Source: Thermoplasmata archaeon
GTDB lineage: Archaea > Thermoplasmatota > Thermoplasmata > Lutacidiplasmatales > UBA184
Length of the DNA stretch: 64,000 nt
Reading direction: 5' to 3'
Assembly: GCA_030038095.1 (NCBI GenBank)
Contig: JASHPK010000060.1
Span: forward strand, 25,877 to 89,876
In this document: in pieces, positions 1 to 8,913 of the stretch
How positions within the stretch are numbered: the stretch's first letter is position 1
Layout: each line of letters opens with the position of its first letter
Translations under genes and position numbers: made by a program
Notes under the pieces: model-generated
Seen by the model: the letters and a program-made list of their open reading frames with translations, nothing else
The model's database searches: none
What the model was told of the DNA's origin: nothing

Positions 1-1921
1 CGTCGAGCGCGCCGAGCGCCGCGAGCCCCGAGGCATTGAGGGTCGCGTTGGTGAGCTCGCTCACGAGGAGCCGGTACGACGCGTTGATCCAGGGCCATCC
101 GGGGACGAGGGGATAGAGGAGGACGATGTCCGGGGCATATCCGGGGAGGAACTCCGCGGCGCTTCCCGGCGCGACGAGCACGCGGGCGCCCGGAGGGAGG
201 TGCGCGCCCGCATACTGGAGGAGGGCGAAGTCGGCCGAACTCACGTTCCCGAAGTCGCCGTAGACCTCGGAGAGGACCGGCGGGAGCTCCGAGACCGTGA
301 GGGCGACCGCGGGAACGATCACGATCGCGGCGACCCCGAGCGCGATCACCGCCGGGCGAGATCGGGCCCGGCGCCGCCAGGAGCCGAGCCGTGAGCCCCG
401 GCGAACGCTCGGGTCCGGAGCGCCGGACGACGGGCCGGTCGGTAACGGAGGCGCGGCCCACCGCTCGAGGAGCAGGGCCAGCGGGATCGCGGCTGCCACC
501 GCGTAGGCGTTGAACAGCCACGTCGAGACCTCGTTCGCGTTCGACAGGGCGGCGAGATCGAGCAGCGGACGCGCTCCGGTCCGCGTGCCCCACAGGAGGA
601 GGAGATAACCCACCGCCGACGCGATCAGCGAGCCGAGGAGGACGCGACCGGTCTCGAGGTACCGTCCCAGCGGGCTCGTCCGGCTCGTGAAGAGGAGGAG
701 AGCGATCCCGATTGTCAGCAGGATCGCGAACTCGGCCGAAAGGAAGGGGATCGGGGCGATCGCCGTGTCGCCCGAGCGGAAGAGGTAGGGGTCGAGACGG
801 CCGATGAGGTCCGCCGTGGAGAATCCGACGGGCGTACCCGGGGGCGCCGCACCGGCCCCCGGGACGAACCCGGGACTCCCCCAGCCCTCGGCGAGGACGT
901 AGATCGAGGGGAGAAGCGGCACCAGTGCGATCGCGATCGCTGCGCCCCACCGGCCGAACCACGCGAGGACCGCATGACCGAAGCGCGGCCGTGCCAGGAG
1001 TCCGGCGAGGGTGAGCGCCGGGAAGAGTAGTTCCGCGCCGATCGGGTTCAGCGCCGCCGAGTAGCCGAGCACGAGACCCCAGGCGAGGACGTCCTCCCAT
1101 CGCGGCGGGTCCGATCGGACCCACAGCACCGCCTCTCCCGCGAGGAGGAGGACGAGCGGGAACGCGAGGACGAAATCATTGCTCCCTCCGACGAGGGAGC
1201 GCGTGCCAGGGCCGATCCAGGCGAGGAGAAGGGCGACCGCGACGCCCGCCCGCTCGGTAGCAAACCAGCGTCGGCCGAGAACGTACCCTCCGAGGGGAGC
1301 GGCCGCGAGGAACAGCGGGGTCACCAGCAATGCGGTCCGGGGGGGCGAGAGGCCGAAGAGGAGCTGGCCCCAGCCGAGCCACGCGGTCGTGCCCTGCGGA
1401 TAGAGGATCCCGACGCTCGCGAACGGCGCGAACGACAGCGGCAGGGTTCGTTGGTGGAGGAGAAGCGAGGTGTACAGGGTGAGGAGGCTCGAATCGTAGG
1501 TGTTGCCGGTGGCGACAGGGGTCGCGACGCCGAGCTCGAGGACGAAGAGGGTCAACGCCGACAGCAGCACGAGGAGGGGCCCGGGCGCGAGAAGGCCCGC
1601 GAGGTCCGACCGCGTTCGAGACGCCCCGAGGCGAGGGTCCGAAGTGGCGAGGAGCGCGAGGAGCACGATCCCAGCCGCCACGGGAAGGGCGACTACGACC
1701 ACGGTCCCGAAGACTCCGAACGGCACCGCCGCGACGAAGTAGACGACCGCGCCCCCCAGATACAGGTCGAGGAGACCCCGCTCGATCGGCTCGAGGTGCT
1801 GCCAGACACGGGCCGCCCGGCTCACGACGAGGCGGACCAGTTCGCCGAGAAGGACCGCGGCGAACGTCCAAAGAAGCAGCTCGGCGCCCCACGCGAATCC
1901 GCTCGGGCCCGGGAAGCTCAC
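1..1921 (-). CDS. Multi-pass membrane protein, 3' end outside window
   Basis: Reading from GTG 1921 gives about 640 codons with no stop before the window edge. An in-frame TAG lies nine codons upstream with no other start between, which fixes the start. The protein opens with a hydrophobic helix and has roughly ten or more hydrophobic segments. The last ~110 visible residues are hydrophilic, as in membrane glycosyltransferases of the GT-C type with an outside C-terminal domain. I do not recognise the family. It is divergent from a polysaccharide flippase, so a surface-glycan role is possible but inferred. Confidence 0.75.
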   Translation of the reverse strand, partial: MSFPGPSGFAWGAELLLWTFAAVLLGELVRLVVSRAARVWQHLEPIERGLLDLYLGGAVVYFVAAVPFGVFGTVVVVALPVAAGIVLLALLATSDPRLGASRTRSDLAGLLAPGPLLVLLSALTLFVLELGVATPVATGNTYDSSLLTLYTSLLLHQRTLPLSFAPFASVGILYPQGTTAWLGWGQLLFGLSPPRTALLVTPLFLAAAPLGGYVLGRRWFATERAGVAVALLLAWIGPGTRSLVGGSNDFVLAFPLVLLLAGEAVLWVRSDPPRWEDVLAWGLVLGYSAALNPIGAELLFPALTLAGLLARPRFGHAVLAWFGRWGAAIAIALVPLLPSIYVLAEGWGSPGFVPGAGAAPPGTPVGFSTADLIGRLDPYLFRSGDTAIAPIPFLSAEFAILLTIGIALLLFTSRTSPLGRYLETGRVLLGSLIASAVGYLLLLWGTRTGARPLLDLAALSNANEVSTWLFNAYAVAAAIPLALLLERWAAPPLPTGPSSGAPDPSVRRGSRLGSWRRRARSRPAVIALGVAAIVIVPAVALTVSELPPVLSEVYGDFGNVSSADFALLQYAGAHLPPGARVLVAPGSAAEFLPGYAPDIVLLYPLVPGWPWINASYRLLVSELTNATLNASGLAALGALD

Positions 1922-1970
1922 GGCCGGGCGAGCCCTGTCGGTGTACTAGTATCCTGCCGCCGATAGGGCA

Positions 1971-1980
1971 GGTATTTACC
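1971..1980. promoter_or_regulatory. AT-rich TATA-like element between divergent genes
   Basis: GGTATTTACC is the only AT-rich stretch in the 91-base gap between the membrane protein (start 1921, minus) and the flippase (start 2013, plus). It lies about 37 bases before the flippase start and about 54 before the other, so it could serve either or both. Confidence 0.4.
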
Positions 1981-2012
1981 GTCCGGCGTCAGGGGCGGAC
2001 CGGGCGGTCATC

Positions 2013-3578
2013 GTGGGAGAGGGGGCCCGTTCGGAGGTCCGGAACGGGTTCACGAGCGTCACCCGGGGAACGCTCATCCTCATCGTTTCGACATTGTGCT
2101 TGGTCGGCCTGAACTTCGTCTCGCGGGTCATCCTCGTCCGGACCATCTCGCTGAACGATTGGAGCGCGTTCTCGATCGGCCTCACCCTCACGGGGATCCT
2201 GATCGCGTTCGGCGTCCTGGGCCTACCGAACGCGGTCGCCCGTACCCTCCCCTACGTCTCGACCGATGCGGAGCGGCGCTCGAACGTCCGCGGCGTCCTC
2301 ATCGTCGGCAGCCTCGCGGGGGCCGTCTCGGGGACCGCCCTCTGGCTCGCGGCCCCCTACCTCGGCCCGCTCATCGGACCTCCGGGGACGGTCCTCGCGC
2401 TCGAGTTCTTCGCGGTAGGCCTCGCGACCTCGATCGTCGCGACGATCGTCGCGTCGATCTTCCAGGGATACGAGGACGTCACCCCGAATGCGCTCTTCCT
2501 CCAGATCGTCAATCCGGGCCTCCTCGTCGTCTTCCTCGCTGCGGTGCTGCTCCTGCCTCCGCACACGCTCACCTTCCTGGACGCGCTCGCGAGCTACGCG
2601 GCGAGCAGCGTCCTCACGCTCACGCTCTCGATCCTCTATCTCGTTCGGAGGCTCCCCCGGAAGCTCCCGAAGGGACCGAGGGCCCCGGGCGCCTTCGACC
2701 GGCTCCTGACCTTCGCGATGCCCTTGTTCGTCGTCGGCGTGATGAGCAGCATCACGGGCGGGGGGGACACCCTCGTCCTCGGGGCCTACCACCCGGCGGA
2801 GGTCGGGACGTACACCGCGACCCTCACCCTCGCCCGGCTCATCCAGATCGGGGTCTCGGCCGCCTCGTACATCTTCCTGCCGGTCGCGGCCCGGTTCCTG
2901 CGCAACGACGACCGCCCCTCGATCGCCCTCACGTACACGACCGTCACGAAGTGGATGATCCTGTTCTCCCTCCCGCTTTTCCTCCTGTTCTTCTTCCTCC
3001 CGTCCGAGTCGCTCGACTTCGTGTACACCGCGAAGTACGACACGGTGATCGTTCCGCTTCAGATCACGGTGGTCGGGGCCTTCGCGACCACCCTCCTGGG
3101 CCCCGGCCCCACGACCCAAGTGGCCTACGGGGACACCCGGCTCCTGGCGTACAACGCGGTCGTCTCCGCCCTCGTCGACGTCGGACTCGCCTTCGCCTTG
3201 GTGCCCTCCGAAGGGTACGTCGGCGCCGCCACCGCTTGGGCGGTCGCGGGCACCCTCTACACCGCGCTTTCGGTCCTCGAGCTCGCCGTGCGCAAGGGCC
3301 TCCATCCGTTCCGCCACCACTTCGTGATCCCCCTCTTGGCGACCGCGGTCCCGGTCGCCGTCGTGTTCGCGACTCTGCGGCCCTCGGTGCAGCTCTGGCT
3401 GCTCCCGCCGATCGGGCTCGCCGTCGCGGGGCTGTTCATTGGCCTCGTCTTCCTCACCCGCAGTATCGATGCCGGTGACCGGCTGCTGCTCGAGACCGTG
3501 GAGGGGATCTTGGGTCGACCGCTCCCTCTCGTCCGTCGGCTCGGGCGGGTGGGCCGCCGCTCTAGGCCCCCAGGATGA
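2013..3578 (+). CDS. Polysaccharide flippase (Wzx/MATE-like)
   Basis: This 521-residue integral membrane protein has about 14 predicted helices and the layout of the oligosaccharide flippase (polysaccharide biosynthesis) family. Such proteins move lipid-linked glycans across the cytoplasmic membrane. The first helix (about residues 20-40) is followed by a charged turn and the motif LGLPNAVARTLPY, similar to family members. GTG 2013 is used because it precedes the first helix by a short charged tail. A second flippase lies at 50763. The neighbouring membrane protein may be a glycan enzyme. Substrate is unknown. Confidence 0.85.
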   Translation: MGEGARSEVRNGFTSVTRGTLILIVSTLCLVGLNFVSRVILVRTISLNDWSAFSIGLTLTGILIAFGVLGLPNAVARTLPYVSTDAERRSNVRGVLIVGSLAGAVSGTALWLAAPYLGPLIGPPGTVLALEFFAVGLATSIVATIVASIFQGYEDVTPNALFLQIVNPGLLVVFLAAVLLLPPHTLTFLDALASYAASSVLTLTLSILYLVRRLPRKLPKGPRAPGAFDRLLTFAMPLFVVGVMSSITGGGDTLVLGAYHPAEVGTYTATLTLARLIQIGVSAASYIFLPVAARFLRNDDRPSIALTYTTVTKWMILFSLPLFLLFFFLPSESLDFVYTAKYDTVIVPLQITVVGAFATTLLGPGPTTQVAYGDTRLLAYNAVVSALVDVGLAFALVPSEGYVGAATAWAVAGTLYTALSVLELAVRKGLHPFRHHFVIPLLATAVPVAVVFATLRPSVQLWLLPPIGLAVAGLFIGLVFLTRSIDAGDRLLLETVEGILGRPLPLVRRLGRVGRRSRPPG

Positions 3579-3685
3579 CGGGCGGACCCTGTGTCGTCCT
3601 TCGGCCCACCGGGCCGCGCTTCGGGCGCGGAAGTCGGTCCCCTCTCCGAGGAGGAGCGCGGGCGGCGGCCCTCCCGAGAGTCAGG

Positions 3686-3693
3686 TTTACATA
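3686..3693 (+). promoter_or_regulatory. TATA-like box
   Basis: TTTACATA about 48 bases before ATG 3738 would place transcription start near 3715, between the two candidate ATGs (3705 and 3738). This favours the downstream one. Confidence 0.4.
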
Positions 3694-3737
3694 GGGCGCC
3701 ATTCATGTTAAGCGACGGGCCTCCCGGCCCCGAGTCC

Positions 3738-4343
3738 ATGATCGAGCGACGCAGAGGGTATTCCGTCGTCCCCGCCGTGGTCGGAGCGGGACTGCTCTCC
3801 CTCCTTCTCGCCGCAGCCCTTCTGCCCAACTCGGGCGTGGTCGCGGCCTCATCGAACTGCGGCCAGTACAACACCTGCCCGGCCTCGAGCCCGGCGTTCC
3901 CCTGGTGGATCGTCGCGGTGGTCGTCCTGATCGTGGCCGCTGCCCTGATCGCCGCGCTCCTGCTCATGCGTCGCCGGCGTCCCCCGGGCGGGGCCGGCCC
4001 GGTGCAGGCCTGGCAGGAGGCACCGCCCGTGCCTCCGCCCGGTGCCACCCCGCCCCCGGGAGCGACCGCCCCCGCCGGGGCAGGTCCGGCCGCGGCCTAT
4101 ATCGAGACCCCGGAGGACGTCGGTCATGCCCCGCCGGACGCAACGGCGGCCGCTGCGGGTGCGGCGGCGGCGGGCGCGGCCGGAGGCGCCGCGGGGGCCC
4201 CGGCGGCCGAGGGAGAACCGGACATCGATTCGCTGATGGCCGAACTCGACAAGATCAGCGGCGAGATCCTGAAGCGGGCGCCGAAGAAGGGCCCGGACGA
4301 GGAAGCCACCGAGGGTTCCGGGGAATCGGGCGGCTCTCAGTAG
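3738..4343 (+). CDS. Membrane-anchored protein with proline/alanine-rich tail
   Basis: Unrecognised 201-residue protein. An N-terminal signal or anchor helix (about residues 9-30) is followed by a short outside loop with two cysteines, then a second helix near residues 54-77 ending in MRRRR. The cytoplasmic tail is low-complexity Pro/Ala/Gly and closes with a charged helix, DIDSLMAELDKISGEILKR. Two helices with the charge pattern suggest that only the short Cys loop is outside. ATG 3705 would add 11 residues, but the TATA-like box at 3686 favours 3738. No function can be assigned. Confidence 0.65.
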   Translation: MIERRRGYSVVPAVVGAGLLSLLLAAALLPNSGVVAASSNCGQYNTCPASSPAFPWWIVAVVVLIVAAALIAALLLMRRRRPPGGAGPVQAWQEAPPVPPPGATPPPGATAPAGAGPAAAYIETPEDVGHAPPDATAAAAGAAAAGAAGGAAGAPAAEGEPDIDSLMAELDKISGEILKRAPKKGPDEEATEGSGESGGSQ

Positions 4344-4397
4344 CCGCTCGGTACGCCGGTCGCGCCGCTTAAGAAGGCTCGTCGAGCTTTCCGGTCG

Positions 4398-4655
4398 ATG
4401 AGCTCTCCGTCGACCCCGAACCCGCCTGACCCCCTCCTCGACGACCTCCGCCGGGCCGTCGAGCGGGCCCCCCGTCGCCCGCGGGAGATCGAGGTCGGCA
4501 TCGCCCTCTCGATCGCGCTCGGCCGCGAGCGTCCGCAGGTCTCCTGCGGGGGGTGTCAGAACCCCCTCGAGTTCGACGGGATCCCCGCCCGGACCAACGC
4601 GAGCCTCCGCGAGCCGTTCCGCCTCGTCTTCGACGCACCTCCGGAAGGATCGTAG
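4398..4655 (+). CDS. Small hypothetical protein with a CGGC motif
   Basis: Unrecognised 85-residue protein. The N-terminal half is charged and helical (DDLRRAVERAPRRPREIEVG). The C-terminal half has a single CxxC knuckle, SCGGCQNPLEF. One knuckle could bind metal only as a dimer or with other ligands. A CTTAAG element lies about 27 bases before the ATG, which suggests a leaderless transcript. It lies 33 bases upstream of the DedA gene and may be co-transcribed with it. Confidence 0.55.
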   Translation: MSSPSTPNPPDPLLDDLRRAVERAPRRPREIEVGIALSIALGRERPQVSCGGCQNPLEFDGIPARTNASLREPFRLVFDAPPEGS

Positions 4656-4688
4656 GCCCCGCTAGGGGGCCCGGGGGGTTCGGAGGGC

Positions 4689-5387
4689 GTGTCGTTCTCG
4701 ATCGTCGAGGCGATCGTCAACGCGATCACCACGGTGCTCACGACGGTCGGCCTGCCCGGCCTGTTCGCCCTGATGGTGGTCGAGAGTTTCGGGTTCCCGT
4801 TCGTCCCGAGCGAGGTCGTTCTGCCGTTCTCCGGATTCCTGGTCGTCGAGGGGGTCTTCCCGTTCTGGGGGGCGCTCGGGGCGGCGCTCCTCGGCGATCT
4901 CTGCGGCGCCCTGCTCGGATACGCGATCGGGCGCGGGTGGCGCCACCGTCTCTCGGGCCTCGGCATCGGGCATTTCCGGATCGATGCCCAGCATCTCGAT
5001 CGGATGGACCGCTTCTTCGCGCGACGGGGGGAAGCCGCCGTGGTGGCGGCTCGAATGGTGCCGGTCCTCCGGGGATACATCAGCTACCCGGCGGGGACCG
5101 CGCGCATGCACCCGGCGCGGTTTGTGGCCTTCACCCTGGTCGGCTCGACCCCGTTCGCCCTCGGGTTCATCTACGCCGGCATGGTGCTGCGCTCGGACTG
5201 GAACGTGATCTCGCAGTGGTTCCAGGTCCTCGACATCGCGTTCATCGGGGTGGTCGTCGCGATCCTCCTGTACCTCGTGCTCTGCGCGATCGGCGTCCTC
5301 GAGACGTTCACGCTCCACCGGCCCCGGCCGAAGCCGGCATCCTCCGAAGGACCGGCGACGGAACCGCCCGGTCAAAGCCCCCCTTAA
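4689..5387 (+). CDS. DedA family membrane protein
   Basis: 232-residue membrane protein of the DedA/VTT (SNARE-associated) family, which is linked to lipid scrambling and membrane homeostasis. Visible family features are the re-entrant region ESFGFPFVPSEVVLPFSGF (about residues 34-52), the GDLCGALLGYAIGR segment, and the ARMVPVLRGYISYPAG motif with its conserved arginine. GTG 4689 gives a normal length. The stop overlaps the convergent dihydroorotase stop by three bases. Confidence 0.88.
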   Translation: MSFSIVEAIVNAITTVLTTVGLPGLFALMVVESFGFPFVPSEVVLPFSGFLVVEGVFPFWGALGAALLGDLCGALLGYAIGRGWRHRLSGLGIGHFRIDAQHLDRMDRFFARRGEAAVVAARMVPVLRGYISYPAGTARMHPARFVAFTLVGSTPFALGFIYAGMVLRSDWNVISQWFQVLDIAFIGVVVAILLYLVLCAIGVLETFTLHRPRPKPASSEGPATEPPGQSPP

Positions 5388-6745
5388 ATTCGGTCGGATC
5401 CGACTCGGCCCCGGTCGGCGAAGTCGGGCCGGACCGTCTCCCCGTCCCGTCCTCCGACGAACTCCCCCTCCCGCACGATCGGCCGGCCGTCCCGATAGTG
5501 CTCCCGCGGAAAGATCGCCTCCCAGCCCTCGAACGCGGTGTAGCCGCACGGAGCGTGGAGGCGGGAGGCCGAGACCGCGGTCCGGGCCCTGAAATCGACC
5601 ACGATCAGGTTCGCCCGATGCCCCGGGGCGATCCGGCCGAGCGGCTGGCCGAACCAGCGAGCGGGACGATCGCAGGCCGCGGCGAGGAGAACCGGGAGCG
5701 CGAGCTCGCCCGTCCGGACCCGGGCGAGGAGCAGCGGCAGCATCGTCTCGACCCCCGGCATCCCGCTCGGCGCCCGGGCGAACTCGTCGGATTTCGACTC
5801 GAGCGAGTGCGGTGCGTGATCGCTGGCGAGGATCGGCACCTCTCCACGACGGAACGCCTCCCACAGGGCGGCCCGCTCGGACTCGGTCCGCAGCGGCGGG
5901 TTGACCTTGAACCGGGGGTCGGCGCCGGCGACTTCGTGGGAGAGCAGGAGGTGGTGCGGGGTCGCCTCGAACGAGAGCCCGGCCGCCCGGAGCCGTCGCG
6001 CCGTCTCGGCGACCGTCACGTGCGCGAGGTGGAGCCGGAGCCCGAGCGGGCCCGGCAGGAGGATCTCGAGGGCCCCCAGCTCGGCCCCGACGGGGCGCGC
6101 GGCGTCCCACTCTCGAGCGTCCGCGGCGGGGGGCCGGGTCGGGAACGCGCGCGGGTCCTCGGCGTGCACGGAGACGGGCAGCCCGAGCTTCGAGAGCGTC
6201 GCGAGGAGGGCGGGCAGCTCTTCGGGGGCGGGAGGCGTTTCGACCCCGGTCGTCGGGCTGAGGTAGATCTTGAAGGCCCCCGCCGATCGGGCGAGGCCCG
6301 GGAGCGCCCGCGGATCGGCCGGGCTGGCGTAGAGGAGGACGTCCACCGCGGCCTGGCCGCGGACCCGAGCCGCCTTCTCCTTCAGGCGATCGACGTCCGA
6401 CACCGCCGGTCGAGTGTTCGGCATCTCCCCGACGAGCGTCACGCCCCCGTACGCGGCCTCCACGGTGCCGCTCGCGAGGCTCTCGACCCGCGGGTCCCCG
6501 CCCGGCTCTCGGAAATGGACGTGCAGATCGGTCGCCGCCGGGAGAATCACGGCGTCCCCGACGTCGTGGCGCGGCGCGCCCGCTCGGGTACGACCGATCG
6601 ACTGGATCCGTCCGTCCGGCCCGATCGCGATTTCGACCGGCTGGAGCTGACCGCGAACGTAGGCACGGCCGGCCAGGATCCATTCCGGGGGCTCGCGCGC
6701 CGATGAGCCTGTCTCCCCGCTCTTCCGCCGACCGGGCGGGACCAT
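5384..6745 (-). CDS. pyrC: Dihydroorotase
   Basis: Class I dihydroorotase, 453 residues, catalysing ring closure of carbamoyl-aspartate in pyrimidine synthesis. The metal and substrate motifs are present in order: HVHFREPGG, MPNTRPAV, the carboxylated-lysine region AFKIYLSPTTG, SVHAEDP, LHLAHVT and SDHAPHS. The first 20 residues before the amidohydrolase core are variable, so the true start could be slightly downstream of ATG 6745. A TTTACAAG box about 25 bases upstream supports ATG 6745 on a leaderless message. It is divergent from purM. Confidence 0.93.
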   Translation of the reverse strand: MVPPGRRKSGETGSSAREPPEWILAGRAYVRGQLQPVEIAIGPDGRIQSIGRTRAGAPRHDVGDAVILPAATDLHVHFREPGGDPRVESLASGTVEAAYGGVTLVGEMPNTRPAVSDVDRLKEKAARVRGQAAVDVLLYASPADPRALPGLARSAGAFKIYLSPTTGVETPPAPEELPALLATLSKLGLPVSVHAEDPRAFPTRPPAADAREWDAARPVGAELGALEILLPGPLGLRLHLAHVTVAETARRLRAAGLSFEATPHHLLLSHEVAGADPRFKVNPPLRTESERAALWEAFRRGEVPILASDHAPHSLESKSDEFARAPSGMPGVETMLPLLLARVRTGELALPVLLAAACDRPARWFGQPLGRIAPGHRANLIVVDFRARTAVSASRLHAPCGYTAFEGWEAIFPREHYRDGRPIVREGEFVGGRDGETVRPDFADRGRVGSDRI

Positions 6746-6824
6746 CGCCGCCCGAGGCGCTCGGGCTTGTAAAGGACGTCCCTAGGGGCGGAGCCTATCT
6801 CCCCGCGGAGCCTCGCCGGGCTCT

Positions 6825-7883
6825 GTGGAGGCGATAGCGGAGTCGAGCCACTGGACGTACGCCTCAAGCGGAGTCGACCGCTCGGCGGTCTCGAAGGCGC
6901 TGGCGGCGCTCTTGGAGTCGACCCGGTATCGCCCGCCGGCCTCGCACGGGCGGCCGGTCGAGGCCCCGGGTCACTACGCCGGGATGATCCGGGTCGGGCG
7001 CGAGACGCTCGCGATCACGACCGACACCGTCGGCACGAAGGTCCTCCTCGCCGAGCAGATGGACCGGTGGGAGGAGGTCGGGGAGGACATTGTCGGCGTC
7101 AACGTGAACGATCTCGCCTCGGTCGGAGCTCGCCCGATCGGCGTCGTCGACACGATCCTGTGCTCGAAGCCAGATCCGAGTCGATTCGGCGCGATCGGGC
7201 GAGGGCTCGGGCGAGGGCTTCGGGAGGCCGAATGCGCGCTCTTGGGCGGAGAGACGGCGGTCGTCCCCGACATCGTCCACGGGGTCGACCTCGGCGGGAC
7301 CGCGATCGGGTACTTCCCGCGGGGCCGCCGGCCCATCACCGGCTCGCGGATCCGCCCGGGCGACGTGCTCCTCGGCGTCCCCTCGACCGGGCTCCACGCC
7401 AACGGCTTCACCCTGGTCCGTCGTCTGCTGACGGAGAGCTCCATCGACCTGGGTCGTCCTCGTCCCGGGGCCCGGTCCTCTGCGGGAGAGGAGCTCCTCG
7501 CTCCCACCCGCATCTACTCTCGACTCGCGGACCGGATCGCCGACCGGCCCGAGGTCCACGGGCTCGCCCATCTCTCCGGGGGCGGCGTGCGGAACCTCGT
7601 TCGGCTCCACCCGCGGGTCGCATTCGTGCTCGATCGCTGGCCGGACGTCCCGCCCCTCTTCCGCTGGCTCCAAACGATGGGCTCAATCCCGAATTCGGAG
7701 ATGTTCCAGACGTTCAACATGGGGATCGGTTTCGTGATCGTCGCCGCGTCGCAACACCTCGCGGAGACCCGTCGGCGCCTCGATCGCGCGGGCGCCCCCG
7801 ACGCGGTACTGATCGGGCGGGTCGAGCGCGGCGCGGGGGTCCGGCTGCCGGCGTTGGGACTCGAGTACGAGGGGTACTCCTGA
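6825..7883 (+). CDS. purM: Phosphoribosylformylglycinamidine cyclo-ligase
   Basis: PurM (AIR synthetase, 352 residues) closes the imidazole ring in purine synthesis using ATP. Family marks are the N-terminal TYASSGVD segment, DTVGTKVLLA, DIVGVNVNDLASVGARPI, the glycine-rich LLGGETAVVPD, and GVPSTGLHANGFTLVR in the second domain. HLSGGGVRNLVRL and the C-terminal NMGIGFVIV are also typical. It starts at GTG 6825. Together with PurQ at 36112 and PyrC next door it shows de novo nucleotide synthesis. Confidence 0.94.
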   Translation: MEAIAESSHWTYASSGVDRSAVSKALAALLESTRYRPPASHGRPVEAPGHYAGMIRVGRETLAITTDTVGTKVLLAEQMDRWEEVGEDIVGVNVNDLASVGARPIGVVDTILCSKPDPSRFGAIGRGLGRGLREAECALLGGETAVVPDIVHGVDLGGTAIGYFPRGRRPITGSRIRPGDVLLGVPSTGLHANGFTLVRRLLTESSIDLGRPRPGARSSAGEELLAPTRIYSRLADRIADRPEVHGLAHLSGGGVRNLVRLHPRVAFVLDRWPDVPPLFRWLQTMGSIPNSEMFQTFNMGIGFVIVAASQHLAETRRRLDRAGAPDAVLIGRVERGAGVRLPALGLEYEGYS

Positions 7884-7950
7884 CCCGCCCGGGCGCAGAC
7901 GGAGTCCGGCCCGGCCAAACGGTTATGGCGCTCGCGCCGCTCGGGCGCCT

Positions 7951-8898
7951 GTGGCGGCGGCGCGCGGGGGAAGAGCCGTCGCGGTCGCGCTTTCGATCTT
8001 CGCGGCGTTCTTGTGGGCGACCTACTACATCTTCGTCCTGCGGGTGACCCCTGCGGCCTCGCCGTCGGCGATCCTCGTCTACCCCTTCGTCTTCGGCGGG
8101 ATCGGGTACGTGATCTGGGCGCTCTCTCGGGGCGAAGCCCGCGCGTTCGCCGGCCTGTGGCGCGACCCGGCGTCGTACGGGCGCCTCGGAGTGCTCGTCG
8201 GCTTCCAGGTCGGAGTGCTCGCGGCGACCTACCTCACGGGTCCGGTAGATGCCGCCCTCCTCTCCCTGATCGGCGACGTCGTCGTCACCCCGATCGTCGT
8301 CGCGACGGTGTTCGCCGCCCATCGGGAACATATCGGTACCCCGCTATTCGCGGCGGGGCTGATCCTGAGCCTTGCGGGAGGCTCGCTCGCGATCGCGGGC
8401 GGCCAGCGGCTCGAGTCGGTGCCGCCGATCGGATGGCTCGTGGTGCCGTGCGTGCCGATTTTCGCGGCGTTCTTCTTCCTGCTGACCGCGCGCGCGAACG
8501 AGAAGGCCCCGGCCTCCTCGGTGGTCGCTCAGTCGATGGTCGCCGCCGCGATCGCCCTCGCCCTCGCGGCGCCGCTGTTCCCCGGCGGATGGGACGGGCT
8601 GTTCCGGGTCCCGCCGGTCGCATTGCTCCTCCTCGTCGTCTGCGGCGTCACGAACTTCTTCCTCGCCGACGCGATCTATTTCGAGGCGATCGCGCAGGTC
8701 GGGCTCGTCATTCCTCCGATGTTGATGACCGGGATTCCGGTGTTCACGCTCATCCTCTCCGCGACGCTCCTCGGCATCCACCTCCCCCTCCTCGGAGTGG
8801 TGGGCATCCCGATCGCGGTCGTGGGGGCTCTCCTCGCGCTGAGGGGCGGGGCGCGACCCGTCACTCCGGGCGACGGGGCGCAGGCGCCGGGCGTTTAG
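7951..8898 (+). CDS. EamA/DMT-superfamily transporter
   Basis: 315-residue protein with about ten hydrophobic helices in two EamA repeats, the layout of drug/metabolite transporters (RhaT/YdcZ-like). The first helix contains the typical FLWATYYIFVLR. The second repeat begins near residue 165. It starts at GTG 7951; an ATG at 7925 is out of frame. It ends 16 bases before the convergent DNA polymerase gene. The substrate cannot be predicted. Confidence 0.8.
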   Translation: MAAARGGRAVAVALSIFAAFLWATYYIFVLRVTPAASPSAILVYPFVFGGIGYVIWALSRGEARAFAGLWRDPASYGRLGVLVGFQVGVLAATYLTGPVDAALLSLIGDVVVTPIVVATVFAAHREHIGTPLFAAGLILSLAGGSLAIAGGQRLESVPPIGWLVVPCVPIFAAFFFLLTARANEKAPASSVVAQSMVAAAIALALAAPLFPGGWDGLFRVPPVALLLLVVCGVTNFFLADAIYFEAIAQVGLVIPPMLMTGIPVFTLILSATLLGIHLPLLGVVGIPIAVVGALLALRGGARPVTPGDGAQAPGV

Positions 8899-8913
8899 CC
8901 CACCCGCCCCAAC

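Noticed and set aside
4553..6706. A 717-codon open frame on the plus strand across dedA and pyrC
   Set aside because: It runs antisense to pyrC, is dominated by Arg/Gly/Pro/Asp, and has no domain, while pyrC on the other strand carries every catalytic motif. It reflects high GC at third positions.
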